The notes beneath the pieces were generated by a model. It saw only the letters and a program-made list of their open reading frames with translations, was not told the DNA's origin and searched no databases. The position numbers and the translations under genes were made by a program. A stretch of DNA of 20,000 bases from Symbiodinium natans (lineage: Eukaryota > Sar > Dinophyceae > Suessiales > Symbiodiniaceae), in NCBI GenBank assembly GCA_905221605.1, contig CAJNDS010000185.1:140001-160000 (forward strand), written 5' to 3'. Shown one piece after another: positions 7,600 through 15,161 of the stretch (the stretch's first letter is position 1; each line of letters begins with the position of its first letter).

Positions 7600-8210
7600 T
7601 CGGAGGTGTAGGTTTGGCGTAGTGTTGAGACGTCCGGGCTTTGGGGAGGCAGTTGGGTCGAAATTCGGAATTCGACCCAGAAATCAAGGTGGATGGTATA
7701 GGGATCAGGGTTCAGGGGTGGCCCATGACCCTACTGATTGCTTCCCTGAACTCTAAGCTGCAACCCAACCCTGCAGGAGGTTCATGGGTAGCTATAAGAA
7801 CGCCTGTAAGCACCCGGAAATAGGGCTATAACCATGACTAGCTACGAGGAAAGACCTCGAAGACAACAGCGATGACCCCATCATGACAAACAACCCTAAT
7901 ATAGGGGCCTTCATAACGAAAATAGGGTTTGGGGGGGGCTACTTTAGTATAATTCTATATCTATAGGGACCATAAGGGAATACCAGTAGGAATTATTCCG
8001 ACCCCCATAGTATAGCTGTCCGCCTATTAGTCCGACTGCGGACTTCCAGCACAATCTTTACACAAGCTCGAGGCCTTTCGTGCGCACGACCTTTGCCACT
8101 ACCTACCCACAGCCTTTTTGTGCCAACACATGCATACCTACTAGCGAAAATGGGAATTGCTGGGAAGTATATCAACACAGGAGCACCCCAAGCCCCAAAA
8201 CCCAAAACTC
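7600..8210. other. 610-bp unique spacer
   Basis: Mostly non-repetitive, with short ATAGGG words and G8 at 7930-7937. Small open frames have no recognisable features. I see no gene. Confidence 0.5.
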
Positions 8211-8317
8211 TACTTGGAGGTTCATCGATGCTTAAGTTATAAGTACCTCAAGTAGGGTTGTATCTGTAGTTACCCTACTTGTCACCCAACTTATAAGCAG
8301 CCATGAACCTCGAAGAA
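8211..8317. mobile_element. MITE-like element, copy 2
   Basis: 107 bp. It begins TACTTGGAGGTTCAT, and its end is the reverse complement with two mismatches in 15. Both arms carry TGCTTA and CAAGTAGGGT further in, so nearly the whole element can fold back on itself. It shares the terminal sequence with copy 1 and with the copy at 13898-14111 but has a different interior. Confidence 0.75.
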
Positions 8318-8345
8318 GACCCTAATCGTTGCGTCGTGTCCTCAG

Positions 8346-8410
8346 GGCCGTGGACGACGGCGGCGTGGGCAGCGGAACGTTCTCCCGTGCGACTAAGGCC
8401 TGCAATAGGC
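8346..8410. other. exon-like island, strand unresolved
   Basis: The plus strand has a good acceptor TGTCCTCAG, then frame AVDDGGVGSGTFSRATKACN. The minus strand has TTGCAG, then LVARENVPLPTPPSSTALRT. Both have about 80% or more G/C third positions. Coding is likely enough to flag; the strand cannot be decided by eye. Confidence 0.35.
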
Positions 8411-8432
8411 TGGTTTAGGGTGTACGTAGGAA

Positions 8433-8470
8433 CTGAACCCTAAACCCAAAACCCTAAACCCTAAACCTAG
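8433..8470 (-). repeat. short CCCTAAA array
   Basis: About four units. The spacer 8471-8604 has no clear gene. Confidence 0.85.
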
Positions 8471-8605
8471 GGTGTGTCGGGCAGAGGGTCTTGGGTTCTG
8501 GGCTTACGGGGCCCGATTCTCTGGATGCCACAGGGTGGTAGGACTTAGGGTTCAGGCGGCCAGAAGCCCTACACAAATCCCAGGTTACAAACTCGTAACT
8601 TGTGT

Positions 8606-8686
8606 TTGGGGTTTAGGGTTTAGGGTTTAGGGTTTAGGGTTTAGGGTTTAGGGCTTAGGGCTTAGGGTTTAGGGTTTAGGGTTAGG
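8606..8686 (+). repeat. TTTAGGG array
   Basis: TTTGGGG at the start, TTTAGGG, two CTTAGGG units, then TTTAGGG. Confidence 0.93.
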
Positions 8687-8727
8687 ATTACGAACCCTAA
8701 GTCGCAAACCCTGCGCCATGGACTCAC

Positions 8728-8789
8728 AACCAGAAAGTCACCTCTCAAGCCTGCGACTGCCCCGACGTCATAGAGCACGATGCCATGCA
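8728..8789 (-). CDS. putative exon
   Basis: On the minus strand CTTGCAAG precedes and GTGAGT follows, a textbook donor. The 62-bp segment reads TG + HGIVLYDVGAVAGLRGDFLV. A second frame (CMASCSMTSGQSQ) is open over the first 39 bp. A plus frame from the ATG at 8718 is also open but low in complexity. No family is recognised. Confidence 0.35.
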
Positions 8790-8879
8790 CTTGCAAGAAG
8801 CAACCACCCCACCCATCCCCCCCCCAACAAAAAAACGCATGGTCTAGGGTTTTGGGTCTAGGGTTTAGGGACGCACTAC

Positions 8880-9222
8880 TACCTGAAGCCTTTGAAAAAC
8901 TCTAAGACAAGGACAGCCCTCCTGATTTACAAACATTGAAACGAACTTCACAACCTAACAGAACCTGACGCACCCAAAAAATGTTCAAAACAGTGGCAAA
9001 ACTCACAGAACTCGAAACGCTATACCCCCAAGCCTAAACCAAATGAAAACATCTGCGAGACACTCTAACCCTAAAGCAAAAACCCCAGAACCCTGAAACC
9101 CTACGAAACCCTACGAAACCCTTCCCTGAAACCCTAAAACCCCCCAAAAACCCTAAACCCTGAAACCCTCGAAAACCCTAGCCCTAAGCCCCTAAGACCC
9201 TAAAAACCCTCAATTCCTAAAC
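8880..9222 (-). repeat. A/C-rich spacer and degenerate CCCTAAA
   Basis: 8880-9062 is an A- and C-rich spacer with no gene seen. 9063-9222 is a degenerate array with CCCTGAAA, CCCTACGAAA and CCCTAAAA units. Confidence 0.7.
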
Positions 9223-9295
9223 CTGGGCCTGGCCGACCCACATGATGTCCTCGGGCGACGCCCCTTCGTCGAGACCTCGGGAGGCGGCCGACGCC
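9223..9295 (-). CDS. putative exon
   Basis: On the minus strand GACTAG precedes and GTTTAGG follows a 73-bp segment, G + 24 codons ending in phase 0. It reads ASAASRGLDEGASPEDIMWV + GQAQ. The acidic-then-hydrophobic peptide is protein-like, and the donor comes directly from a telomere-type word. CCCTAAA lies left and TTTAGGG right. Other frames are open too. No family is recognised. Confidence 0.4.
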
Positions 9296-9308
9296 CTAGT
9301 CTTGCTTC

Positions 9309-9448
9309 AGGTTTAGGGTTTAGGGTTTAGGGTTTGGGGTTCGGGGTTTAGGGTTTAGGGTTTAGGGTTTGGGGTTTGGGGTTTGGGGTTTGGGGTTTGG
9401 GGTTTAGGGGTTAGGGGTTTAAGGTTTAGGTTCAGGGTCCAGGGTCTA
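9309..9448 (+). repeat. TTTAGGG/TTTGGGG array
   Basis: Blocks of TTTAGGG, then five or so TTTGGGG units, then eroded words. Confidence 0.93.
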
Positions 9449-9544
9449 GGGCTGATTGACTCTAATCAGGGTTCAGATTTGGGGGAAGTCTGGGAAGTTT
9501 CGAGGCGTTGCGAGGAGTTTCTTGTTAGACTTACAAGAATTACC
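9449..9544. other. unique island
   Basis: A plus frame is open to the TGA near 9545 but codon composition is unremarkable. Possibly non-coding. Confidence 0.3.
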
Positions 9545-9631
9545 CTGAACCCCGAACCCCGAACCCTGAAACCCTAAACCCTCAACCCTAAACCCTAAAC
9601 CCTAAACCCTAAACCCTAAACCCTAAACCCC
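9545..9631 (-). repeat. CCCTAAA array
   Basis: Degenerate CCCCGAA words, then regular CCCTAAA. It abuts a TTTAGGG word at 9632. Confidence 0.92.
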
Positions 9632-9683
9632 TTTAGGGTTGAGGGGCTCTTCGGGGCTTCGTGGGGCTTTGGGAGCTCTCTGG

Positions 9684-9842
9684 CCTGAACCCTGAACCCC
9701 GAACCCTGAACCCTGAAACCTTAAACCCTAAACCCTAAACCCTAAACCCTAAGCCCTTAGCCCTAAACCCTAAACCCCTAAACCCCTAAACCCCTAAACC
9801 CTAAACCCTAAACCCTAAACCCTAAACCCCAAACCCAAACCC
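9684..9842 (-). repeat. CCCTAAA / CCCCTAAA array
   Basis: Degenerate at the start, then CCCTAAA with three 8-mer CCCCTAAA units near 9772-9798. Confidence 0.94.
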
Positions 9843-9844
9843 GA

Positions 9845-9960
9845 ATACTACAGCCCCACTGGGTCGCCAGCTGCCACCCAAATCCGGCTCCGAGGAGACC
9901 CGGAGCAGCCGGAGGCCGCCCCCGCCGTCCCCGCCGCGCCTCCGCGGCAGGCGTTTGGGC
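9845..9960. other. very GC-rich exon-like island
   Basis: After GGGTCGCCAG the plus strand reads CT + ATQIRLRGDPEQPEAAPAVP + AAPPRQ, with mostly C/G third positions, and ends before GCGTTTGG. A minus frame is also open. CCCTAAA lies left and TTTAGGG right, the usual bracket. Confidence 0.33.
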
Positions 9961-10159
9961 TTTTAGGGGTTTGGGGTTTAGGGTTTAGGGTTTAGGGTTT
10001 GGGGTTTAGGGTTTAGGGTTTAGGGTTTAGGGTTTAGGGGTTTAGGGTTTAGGGGTTTAGGGTTTAGGGGTTAGGGGTTTGGGGTTTGGGGGTTAGGGTT
10101 TAGGGGTTTGGGGTTTAGGGGTTTCGGGTTTGGGGTTTGGGGTTTAGGGTTTAGGGTTT
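9961..10159 (+). repeat. TTTAGGG / TTTAGGGG / TTTGGGG array
   Basis: About 200 bp of mixed 7- and 8-mer units, ending in the word that supplies the donor of the next minus exon. Confidence 0.95.
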
Positions 10160-10161
10160 AC

Positions 10162-10245
10162 CCTCCGCTTCCTCCTCTTCTTCCTCTTCCTCCTCCTCAG
10201 CAGAATCATTTCTCCTAATCCCTTTCTTCAGGGATGTTATGGCAT
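10162..10245 (-). CDS. putative exon with acidic run
   Basis: On the minus strand CTGTACAG precedes and GTAAAC follows an 84-bp segment, AT + 27 codons + G. It reads AITSLKKGIRRNDSAEEEEE and continues as a run of nine glutamates in all, then AEG. Glu codons mix GAG and GAA rather than repeating one triplet. A basic stretch followed by an acidic tail is common in disordered regions of nuclear proteins. No family can be named. Confidence 0.42.
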
Positions 10246-10249
10246 CTGT

Positions 10250-10480
10250 ACAGGTGGTATAGGCTTCAGACTACGCTTTTATGGGTTTACAGGTTTATAG
10301 CGTTTAGTTCACCTTGGGCTTCTTTATCGGTGGTGGGTGCCGGGTTCGCGGATTTAGGGTTCAGGCTGGAGGATATCAGGGTGTAGGGTGTAGGGTGCAG
10401 GGTTTAGGGCTTAGGGTTTCCAAAGCTGAAGCCCTACGACATGACATCCATATCCCCCCACCCCCCAACCAAGTAGTCCA
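10250..10480. other. spacer
   Basis: Unique sequence to about 10380, then a few GTGTAGG and TTTAGGG words to 10420. No gene is seen. Confidence 0.5.
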
Positions 10481-10665
10481 AAACCCCTAAACCCAAACCC
10501 TAAACCCCGAACCCCGAACCCTAAACCCTAAACCACACCCTGGACCCTAGCTCCCGCACCCTAAACCCTAAACCCCCAAACCCTAAACCCTAAATCAAAC
10601 CCTGAACCCTACCCCCCGAACCCTGAAGCCTAAACTCCCAAACCCTGAAAACCCCCAACCCGCAA
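10481..10665 (-). repeat. degenerate CCCTAAA array
   Basis: CCCTAAA, CCCCGAA and CCCTGAA words broken by short unique bits. Confidence 0.85.
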
Positions 10666-10695
10666 GCACCCTAGGGAACCGAAGCCACCTTGCCC

Positions 10696-10726
10696 TACTT
10701 GGAGGCTCAGGGTACTTATTCACCAA
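10696..10726. mobile_element. MITE copy 3, left fragment
   Basis: TACTTGGAGGCTCAGGGTAC followed by TTATTCACCAA. This is the left end of the same element family, cut off after 31 bp. The last 11 bp (10716-10726) recur exactly at 13898-13908, where the rest of an element begins. Confidence 0.8.
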
Positions 10727-10734
10727 GCAAAACA

Positions 10735-10827
10735 GGGTTTAGGGTTTAGGGTTTAGGGTTTAGGGTTTAGGGTTGAGGGTTGAGGGTTTAGGTTTAGGGT
10801 TTAGGGTTTAGGGTTTAGGGTTTAGGG
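10735..10827 (+). repeat. TTTAGGG array
   Basis: TTTAGGG with three TTGAGGG-type units in the middle. It begins nine bases inside the left edge of the proposed insert. Confidence 0.95.
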
Positions 10828-10829
10828 AA

Positions 10830-10963
10830 CCCCCCCCCTACCCCCCCCCCACCCCCCCCTACCCCCCCCCACCCCCAACCCACCCCTACCCTCCCCCCCC
10901 TGTCCCCCCTGCCCGCCCCCCCCCGCACACACCCCCCCCACCCCCCTACCCCCCCCCCCACCA
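10830..10963 (-). repeat. C-rich tract (poly-G on minus)
   Basis: About 134 bp of C runs split by TA, A, T or G. It follows a TTTAGGG array directly and would form i-motif/G4 structures. The minus-strand glycine-rich open frame is an artefact. Confidence 0.9.
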
Positions 10964-11036
10964 ACTTTGGCATCCTTTGACCCAACGAACACGTTTAAAC
11001 CTTTCAACTATGCTCCAGCGGGGTCGGCGGCTTGAG

Positions 11037-11857
11037 CCGGAGGCTCTTAAATCTGGCCCCCGCGCCGCCCGTGGTCCAGGGCGGAGCCCGCGTCGCACTA
11101 AAGCGCTAGCTTTAAGGGGCGAGCGCCCGCCGCCGACCCCGCCCAAAATTGCTTCAAATTCGCGCGGGGCCCTTCGGGAGGCCTCCAAAACGGCATCCAA
11201 GGGGACGCAACACGCGGTGGTGCGAAAAGCACGAAAACCTCGTAAAAACCATGGGTTTTTACGAAAAACCGAGGCCACAAAACACCCGCAGCACCCCACC
11301 AGGCCGAAACCATGTTTTTTTTCAAGGTTTGGGGGGGGTACCGGAAGCCCAAAACCAGGCGAGCATCATGAGCATCAGCAGCCCTGGCCCGCGGCCCCAA
11401 GGCAATAAAAAAAGCTGAAAACGCTGAAATCACCGTAAATACCGTGTTTTTATGAGGTTTTTCACGCGTGCCTCCGACCCCCACCCCTGTTGCCCTTGAC
11501 CCGCCCCCAAAGTGCGCATCATCGAAACCCACGTCCGGGGGGGGGGTCTGCTGATGCTGCTGATGGGTCCACGTAAAAACGCCCCTAAAATCGCTCATTT
11601 TACGCGCTCGAACGGCTTCGTGCCTACAAAACACCCGAACAGCAGGACCCCGAATGCCCTTCAGGGCATTCGGGGTCTTGCTTTTGGGGGTTTGGTGGGC
11701 AGGCAAGCGTTCAAACACATACAATCGGCGTGTTTCAGGAGGTTTCGGATGGCCTGGATGAGGCCGCTGATGCTCATGATGCTCCCTTTCCTGGGTCCCA
11801 AAAGGCTTCCCAAGCCCAAAAACACGTGTTTACAGCATTTTCTGAAGGTTTTTCGAA
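11037..11857 (+). repeat. GC-rich tandem unit, copy 1
   Basis: About 820 bp, repeated from 11878 with high identity. It carries the dyad GAGCATCATGAGCATCAGC at 11361-11379 and its exact reverse complement at 11766-11784. It also has a small hairpin of 10-bp arms at 11240-11262 and a long fold-back at 11625-11722. Frames on both strands are open by GC bias, including one that runs across the unit junction. I see no sign that any is translated. Confidence 0.85.
11625..11722. repeat. long imperfect hairpin
   Basis: The core is GACCCCGAATGCCCT, TC, then the exact 15-bp complement (11646-11677). Pairing continues outward, imperfectly, for about 30 more bases on each side. Copy 2 keeps it near 12698-12729 with one G-for-C change in the core stem. 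Confidence 0.75.
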
Positions 11858-12909
11858 GGGGCGGGGGCCGGCCCGTGCCGCTAGGCCTGAAATCCGGGCC
11901 CCGCGCCGCCCGTGGTCCAGGGCGGAGCCCGCGTCGCACTAAAGCGCTAGCTTTAAGGGGCGAGCGCCCGAGCCGCCGACCCCGCCCAAAATTGCTTCAA
12001 ATTCGCGCGGGGCCCTTCGGGAGGCCTCCGAAACGGCATCCAAGGGGACGCAACACGCGGTGGTGCGAAAAGCACGAAAACCTCGTAAAAACCATGGGCT
12101 TTTACGAAAAACCGAGGCCACAAAACACCCGCAGCACCCCATTAAACCCTCACGGGCGCGCATCATCGACCCTAGCTTTTTACATGGGGCGCGGGCCAGG
12201 CCGAAACCATGTTTTTTTCAAGGTTTGGGGGGGGTACCGGAAGCCCAAAACCAGGCGAGCATCATGAGCATCAGCAGCCCTGGCCCGCGGACCCAAGGCA
12301 AGAAAAAACGCTGAAAAACGCTGAAATCACCGTAAATACCGTGTTTTTATGAGGGTTTTCACGCGTGCCTCCTACCCCCACCCTTGTTGCCCTTGACCCG
12401 CCCCCAAAGTGCGCATCATCGAAACCCACGTCGGGAGGGGGGTCTGCTGATGCTGCTGATGCGCGGGGTCCGGGTGCATCATCGAGCCATCGTTTCTCAT
12501 GTGGGCTTCGTGGGCCTCCGGGCCCACGGCCCAGAGACCCAGCTGATGCTCATGATGCTCGGTTTGGGGGGGGTGTTCCAACAGCAGAAAACCTCGTAAA
12601 TACCGAGTGTTTTGTGGTCCACGTAAAAACGCCCCTAAAATCGCTCATTTTACGCGCTCGAACGGCTTCGTGCCTATAAAACACCCGAACAGCAGGACCC
12701 CGAATGCGCTTAAGGGCATTCGGGGTCTTGCTTTTGGGGGTTTGGTGGGCACGCAAGCGTTCAAGCACAGATAATCGGCGTGTTTCAGGAGGTTTCGGAT
12801 GGCCTGGGGGAGGCCGCTGATGCTCATGATGCTCTCCCTTCCTCGGTTCCAAAAGGCTTCCCAAGCTCAAAAACACGTGTTTACAGCGTTTTCTGAAGGT
12901 TTTTCGAAG
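11858..12909 (+). repeat. GC-rich tandem unit, copy 2
   Basis: Near-identical to copy 1 but longer by a 54-bp segment (12142-12195) and a 154-bp segment (12462-12615). The longer segment ends at a GGTCC word that also occurs near its start, as expected for a microhomology deletion in copy 1. It starts with a 36-bp GC-rich sequence that copy 1 lacks in this form. Dyad words occur at 12257-12275, 12542-12560 and 12816-12834. Confidence 0.85.
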
Positions 12910-12917
12910 GCAAAACG

Positions 12918-13059
12918 CATGCTTAGAATGTCTTTTGGGCTCCCAAACCAACCCCAATGATGCTCCTGATGCGGGTGCGCACGCGCGCGCGCGCGCGCGC
13001 ACCCGCATCAGGAGCATCATTGGGGTTGGTTTGGGAGCCCAAAAGACATTCTAAGCATG
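12918..13059. repeat. 142-bp near-perfect palindrome
   Basis: The 63-bp arms (12918-12980 and 12997-13059) are exact reverse complements. The 16-bp centre is alternating CG with one mismatched pair. Positions 12975-13002 form 28 bp of alternating purine-pyrimidine, a Z-DNA-type sequence. The arms carry ATGATGCTCCTGATGC, one base off the dyad word of the neighbouring tandem units. Symmetry stops abruptly at both edges. Confidence 0.95.
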
Positions 13060-13815
13060 AGGGGGGGGTGGGGGGGAGGGAGGGGGGGCGAAGGCAGGAG
13101 AAAGAGAGACAGAGAGAAGGAGACGAAGAATGAAAGAGAAAAAGAGACAAAGGCGAACAAGAGAAAGTGAGAAGATAGAGGAGAGAGATTCAAAAAAAAA
13201 CAAAGAAGAGAGAGAGCGAGAGAGAGAGAGAGAGAGACAGACAGAGGAAGACTAACAGCAACAGAAAGAAAAGAAAAAAGAGAGAAGTGAAGGAGAAACA
13301 AAGAGAGGAAAAGAAACAGAGAAAGACCAACAGCAAGAGAAATAGAAAGAGAAAGAGAAAGAGAAAGAGAAAGAGAAAGAGAAAGAGAAAGAGAAAGAGA
13401 AAGAGAAAGAGAAAGAGAAAGAGAGAGAGAGAGACAGACAAAGAGAAGTAGAAGGAAAAAGATATTGAAGAGACAGAGAATAAAGAGAAAGAGAAACAAA
13501 AAAGATAAAGAGAAAGAGAAAATCAAAACAAGGAAGCAGAGGAGAATAAAGATAAAGAGAGACAAAAAGATAAAGAGAAAGAGGAAATAAAAACAAGGAA
13601 GCGCAGGGAAGTAAGAGGAGAAAGATAAAGACAGAGAAAAAGAAAAACAGGCAAGTAGAGAGAGGAAGAAACAAAGACAGAAAAAAACACGCGAGAGAGC
13701 GAGAGAGAGAGAGAGAGGAGAGCGAAAAAGACAAAGGACAAAGAAAAATGGAAAGAGAGCGAGAGGAGAGAGACAAAGACAAAGGACAAAGAAAACGGAA
13801 AGAGAAGACAGTGCC
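13060..13815 (+). repeat. polypurine (GA-rich) tract
   Basis: About 750 bp almost wholly of A and G on this strand, starting with G runs, then GAGA, GAAA and GACA words. It can form triplex DNA. The long Ser/Leu/Phe-only frames on the minus strand are a composition artefact. Confidence 0.93.
13344..13434 (+). repeat. GAGAAA hexamer microsatellite
   Basis: 91 bp of pure purine, mainly GAGAAA units and ending in GA dinucleotides. It is the most regular part of the larger tract. Confidence 0.95.
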
Positions 13816-13839
13816 AAGGTTCAAGGTTTCGTGCTTTGG

Positions 13840-13875
13840 GGGGCGGGGGCCGGCCCGTGCCGCTAGGCCTGAAAT
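13840..13875 (+). repeat. GC-rich tandem unit, 36-bp stub
   Basis: An exact copy of 11858-11893, the start of unit copy 2, then an abrupt switch to TTAGGGG words. The palindrome and purine tract therefore lie between unit 2 and the start of a third unit. Confidence 0.92.
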
Positions 13876-13897
13876 AGGGGTTAGGGGTTAGGGGTTA
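13876..13897 (+). repeat. TTAGGGG short array
   Basis: Three TTAGGGG-type units that join the GC-rich stub to the MITE right part. Confidence 0.9.
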
Positions 13898-14111
13898 TTA
13901 TTCACCAACTATGACTGTACTTACAACCGTGCTAAGAAAACCATCTTAAGGCACACAAAGGCGCCTATAAGTGGGATATAAAGTACAGCTACAATTGGGA
14001 AATAGCCCATTCTAGCTGTACTTATAGCCATATTAGGGCACTTAAGGGGCCTATAAGTGGGATATAAAGTGCAGCTATAATTGGTTAATAAGTATCCTGA
14101 ACCTCCAAGTA
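13898..14111. mobile_element. MITE copy 3, right part
   Basis: It starts with TTATTCACCAA, repeated exactly from 10716-10726, and ends CCTGAACCTCCAAGTA. Its interior has two related halves, each with CCTATAAGTGGGATATAAAG then AATTGG. Read on from the left fragment, it aligns with copy 1 in order (CTG[CT]ACTTA, CTTAAGG, TATAAGTGGG, AATTGG, TGAACCTCCAAGTA). No coding capacity is seen. Confidence 0.82.
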
Positions 14112-14116
14112 AGTAA

Positions 14117-14183
14117 CCCTAAACCCTAAACCCTAAACCCTAAACCCTAAACCCTAAACCCTAAACCCTAAACCCTAAACCCT
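14117..14183 (-). repeat. CCCTAAA array between MITE ends
   Basis: Nine perfect units plus CCCT. It starts five bases after one MITE right end and stops inside a second copy of the same right end. Confidence 0.96.
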
Positions 14184-14236
14184 GGGATATAACGTACAGA
14201 TTTCATTGGTCAATAAGTACCCTGAACCTCCAAGTA
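14184..14236. mobile_element. MITE right-end fragment, copy 4
   Basis: GGGATATAACGTACAG, then ATTGGTCAATAAGTACCC and TGAACCTCCAAGTA. It matches the last 50 or so bases of copy 3 with several differences, so it is a separate or diverged copy truncated by the CCCTAAA array. Confidence 0.82.
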
Positions 14237-14237
14237 C

Positions 14238-14290
14238 ACCTGCTAGCACCCAACGGTGGCCTGACGGCCATGCGGGCTCTCCTGACAGCG
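14238..14290. other. exon-like island
   Basis: After GCTAG the plus strand reads (AG) then APNGGLTAMRALLTAR, followed by GTTTAG. A minus frame (ESPHGRQATVGC) is shorter. If real on plus, the donor is again a telomere-type word. Confidence 0.25.
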
Positions 14291-14439
14291 AGGGTTTAGG
14301 GGTTTGGGGTTTAGGGGTTTGGGGTTTAGGGGTTTGGGGTTTAGGGTTTAGGGTTTAGGGTTTAGGGTTTAGGGTTTAGGGTTTAGGGTTTAGGGTTTAG
14401 GGTTTAGGGTTTAGGGTTTGGGGTTTTAGGTTTAGGGCC
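14291..14439 (+). repeat. composite TTTAGGGG-TTTGGGG then TTTAGGG
   Basis: Positions 14295-14339 are three exact copies of a 15-bp unit, TTTAGGGG + TTTGGGG. About eleven plain TTTAGGG units follow. Confidence 0.95.
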
Positions 14440-14457
14440 TTTGGGTTGCTAGGGTTT

Positions 14458-14496
14458 TGGAGGGGGAGGGGAGGCGAGGTGGGGGGGGGGTGGGGC
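14458..14496 (+). repeat. G-rich run
   Basis: G runs of 4-10 separated by A, C or T, shortly after a TTTAGGG array. Confidence 0.85.
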
Positions 14497-14900
14497 TTCG
14501 AATTCATCCAACAGCAAAGCAGGAGTCTGGACCCTTGCAAACCGCCCCACGCCTGCGCAAAACTCTGCCAGAGATTCTATAGCCACGACAAACCGAGGAA
14601 TAAGAAGGGCACCCTATTTTTTGACAGGGGCTTATAAGCTTATAAGAGCGCCTAAACCCAAAAACCAAAAAGGGAAATAAGGGCAGGGCCGACTCTGGGC
14701 CCTAGGATGCTTCCACTGCTGAGCATCATTGCCGAGGCGTCTCGCGCTGGGGACTGAGTGCTCCAACGTCTGGTGCCCACAGGGAAACGTCTTGGTAGCC
14801 CAGCCACCGTATCATAATGAATAAGGGTACCCTTTTTGGGGGGGTTGGTCACTTTACAAGGGAACCTAGGACCAAAAAAGCACAGGGCTAGCAAGACGTG
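14497..14900. other. spacer with dispersed motif, copy 3
   Basis: No clear gene. AAGAAGGGCACCC occurs near 14597 and GGGCCGACTCTGGGCCCTAG at 14686-14705, matching the pair seen at 1147 and 2633. AATAAGGGTACCCTTTTTGG near 14820 is a further relative of the first word. Confidence 0.55.
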
Positions 14901-14990
14901 GACGTGCGCCACGCGTCTCCGAACTGGCTTCGATCCGGCCTTAGCTTGCGCAGCCGAGCCAGCCGAGGCTTCTTTTGGCCGCGTTTCGAG
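14901..14990 (-). other. exon-like island
   Basis: The minus strand reads EASAGSAAQAKAGSKPVRRR then VA before a GTCCAC, after an AAAAG. It is rich in Ala/Lys/Ser and may be a disordered segment. A TTTAGGG array lies on its right. Confidence 0.28.
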
Positions 14991-14992
14991 GG

Positions 14993-15055
14993 TTTAGGGT
15001 TTAGGGTTTGGGGTTTAGGGTTTGGGGTTTAGGGTTTGGGGTTTAGGGCTTGGGG
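14993..15055 (+). repeat. alternating TTTAGGG-TTTGGGG array
   Basis: One leading TTTAGGG, then strict alternation of TTTAGGG and TTTGGGG from 15000 (a 14-bp unit, three copies), then TTTAGGG and CTTGGGG. This is a higher-order unit different from the 15-mer at 14295. Confidence 0.95.
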
Positions 15056-15081
15056 TGCCTCCCCGCGTCCGGAACTTGCAC

Positions 15082-15113
15082 CTGCCCTTGCCTCTTTGGT
15101 CAGCGATGGGCTT
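15082..15113 (-). CDS. putative micro-exon
   Basis: On the minus strand CGGCCGGCAG precedes and GTGCAAG follows 32 bp reading KPIADQRGKG + AG. Splice sites are good, but the piece is so short that chance is possible. A plus frame (DGLLPAEAPSPQFTISLQHN) is also open. Confidence 0.25.
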
Positions 15114-15161
15114 CTGCCGGCCGAAGCCCCCTCCCCTCAATTCACGATAAGCCTGCAACAC

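Noticed and set aside
7172-7756. Open frames of 134-187 aa with GFGVWGL (+) or PKPQTPN (-) repeats
   Set aside because: They arise because a 7-bp TTTGGGG unit without stops leaves several frames open. No start context, codon bias or non-repeat domain supports translation.
10822-11007. Glycine-rich 61-aa minus frame
   Set aside because: Translation of a poly-C tract read on the opposite strand.
10946-13020. Many overlapping GC-rich frames on both strands, up to 251 aa
   Set aside because: Up to four frames are open at once, one runs across the junction of the tandem units, and the two unit copies do not keep a common frame through their indels.
13017-13824. Minus-strand frames of 83-266 aa rich in Ser, Leu and Phe
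   Set aside because: They are the reverse of a GA-rich low-complexity tract, and several frames are open in the same region. Not a membrane protein.
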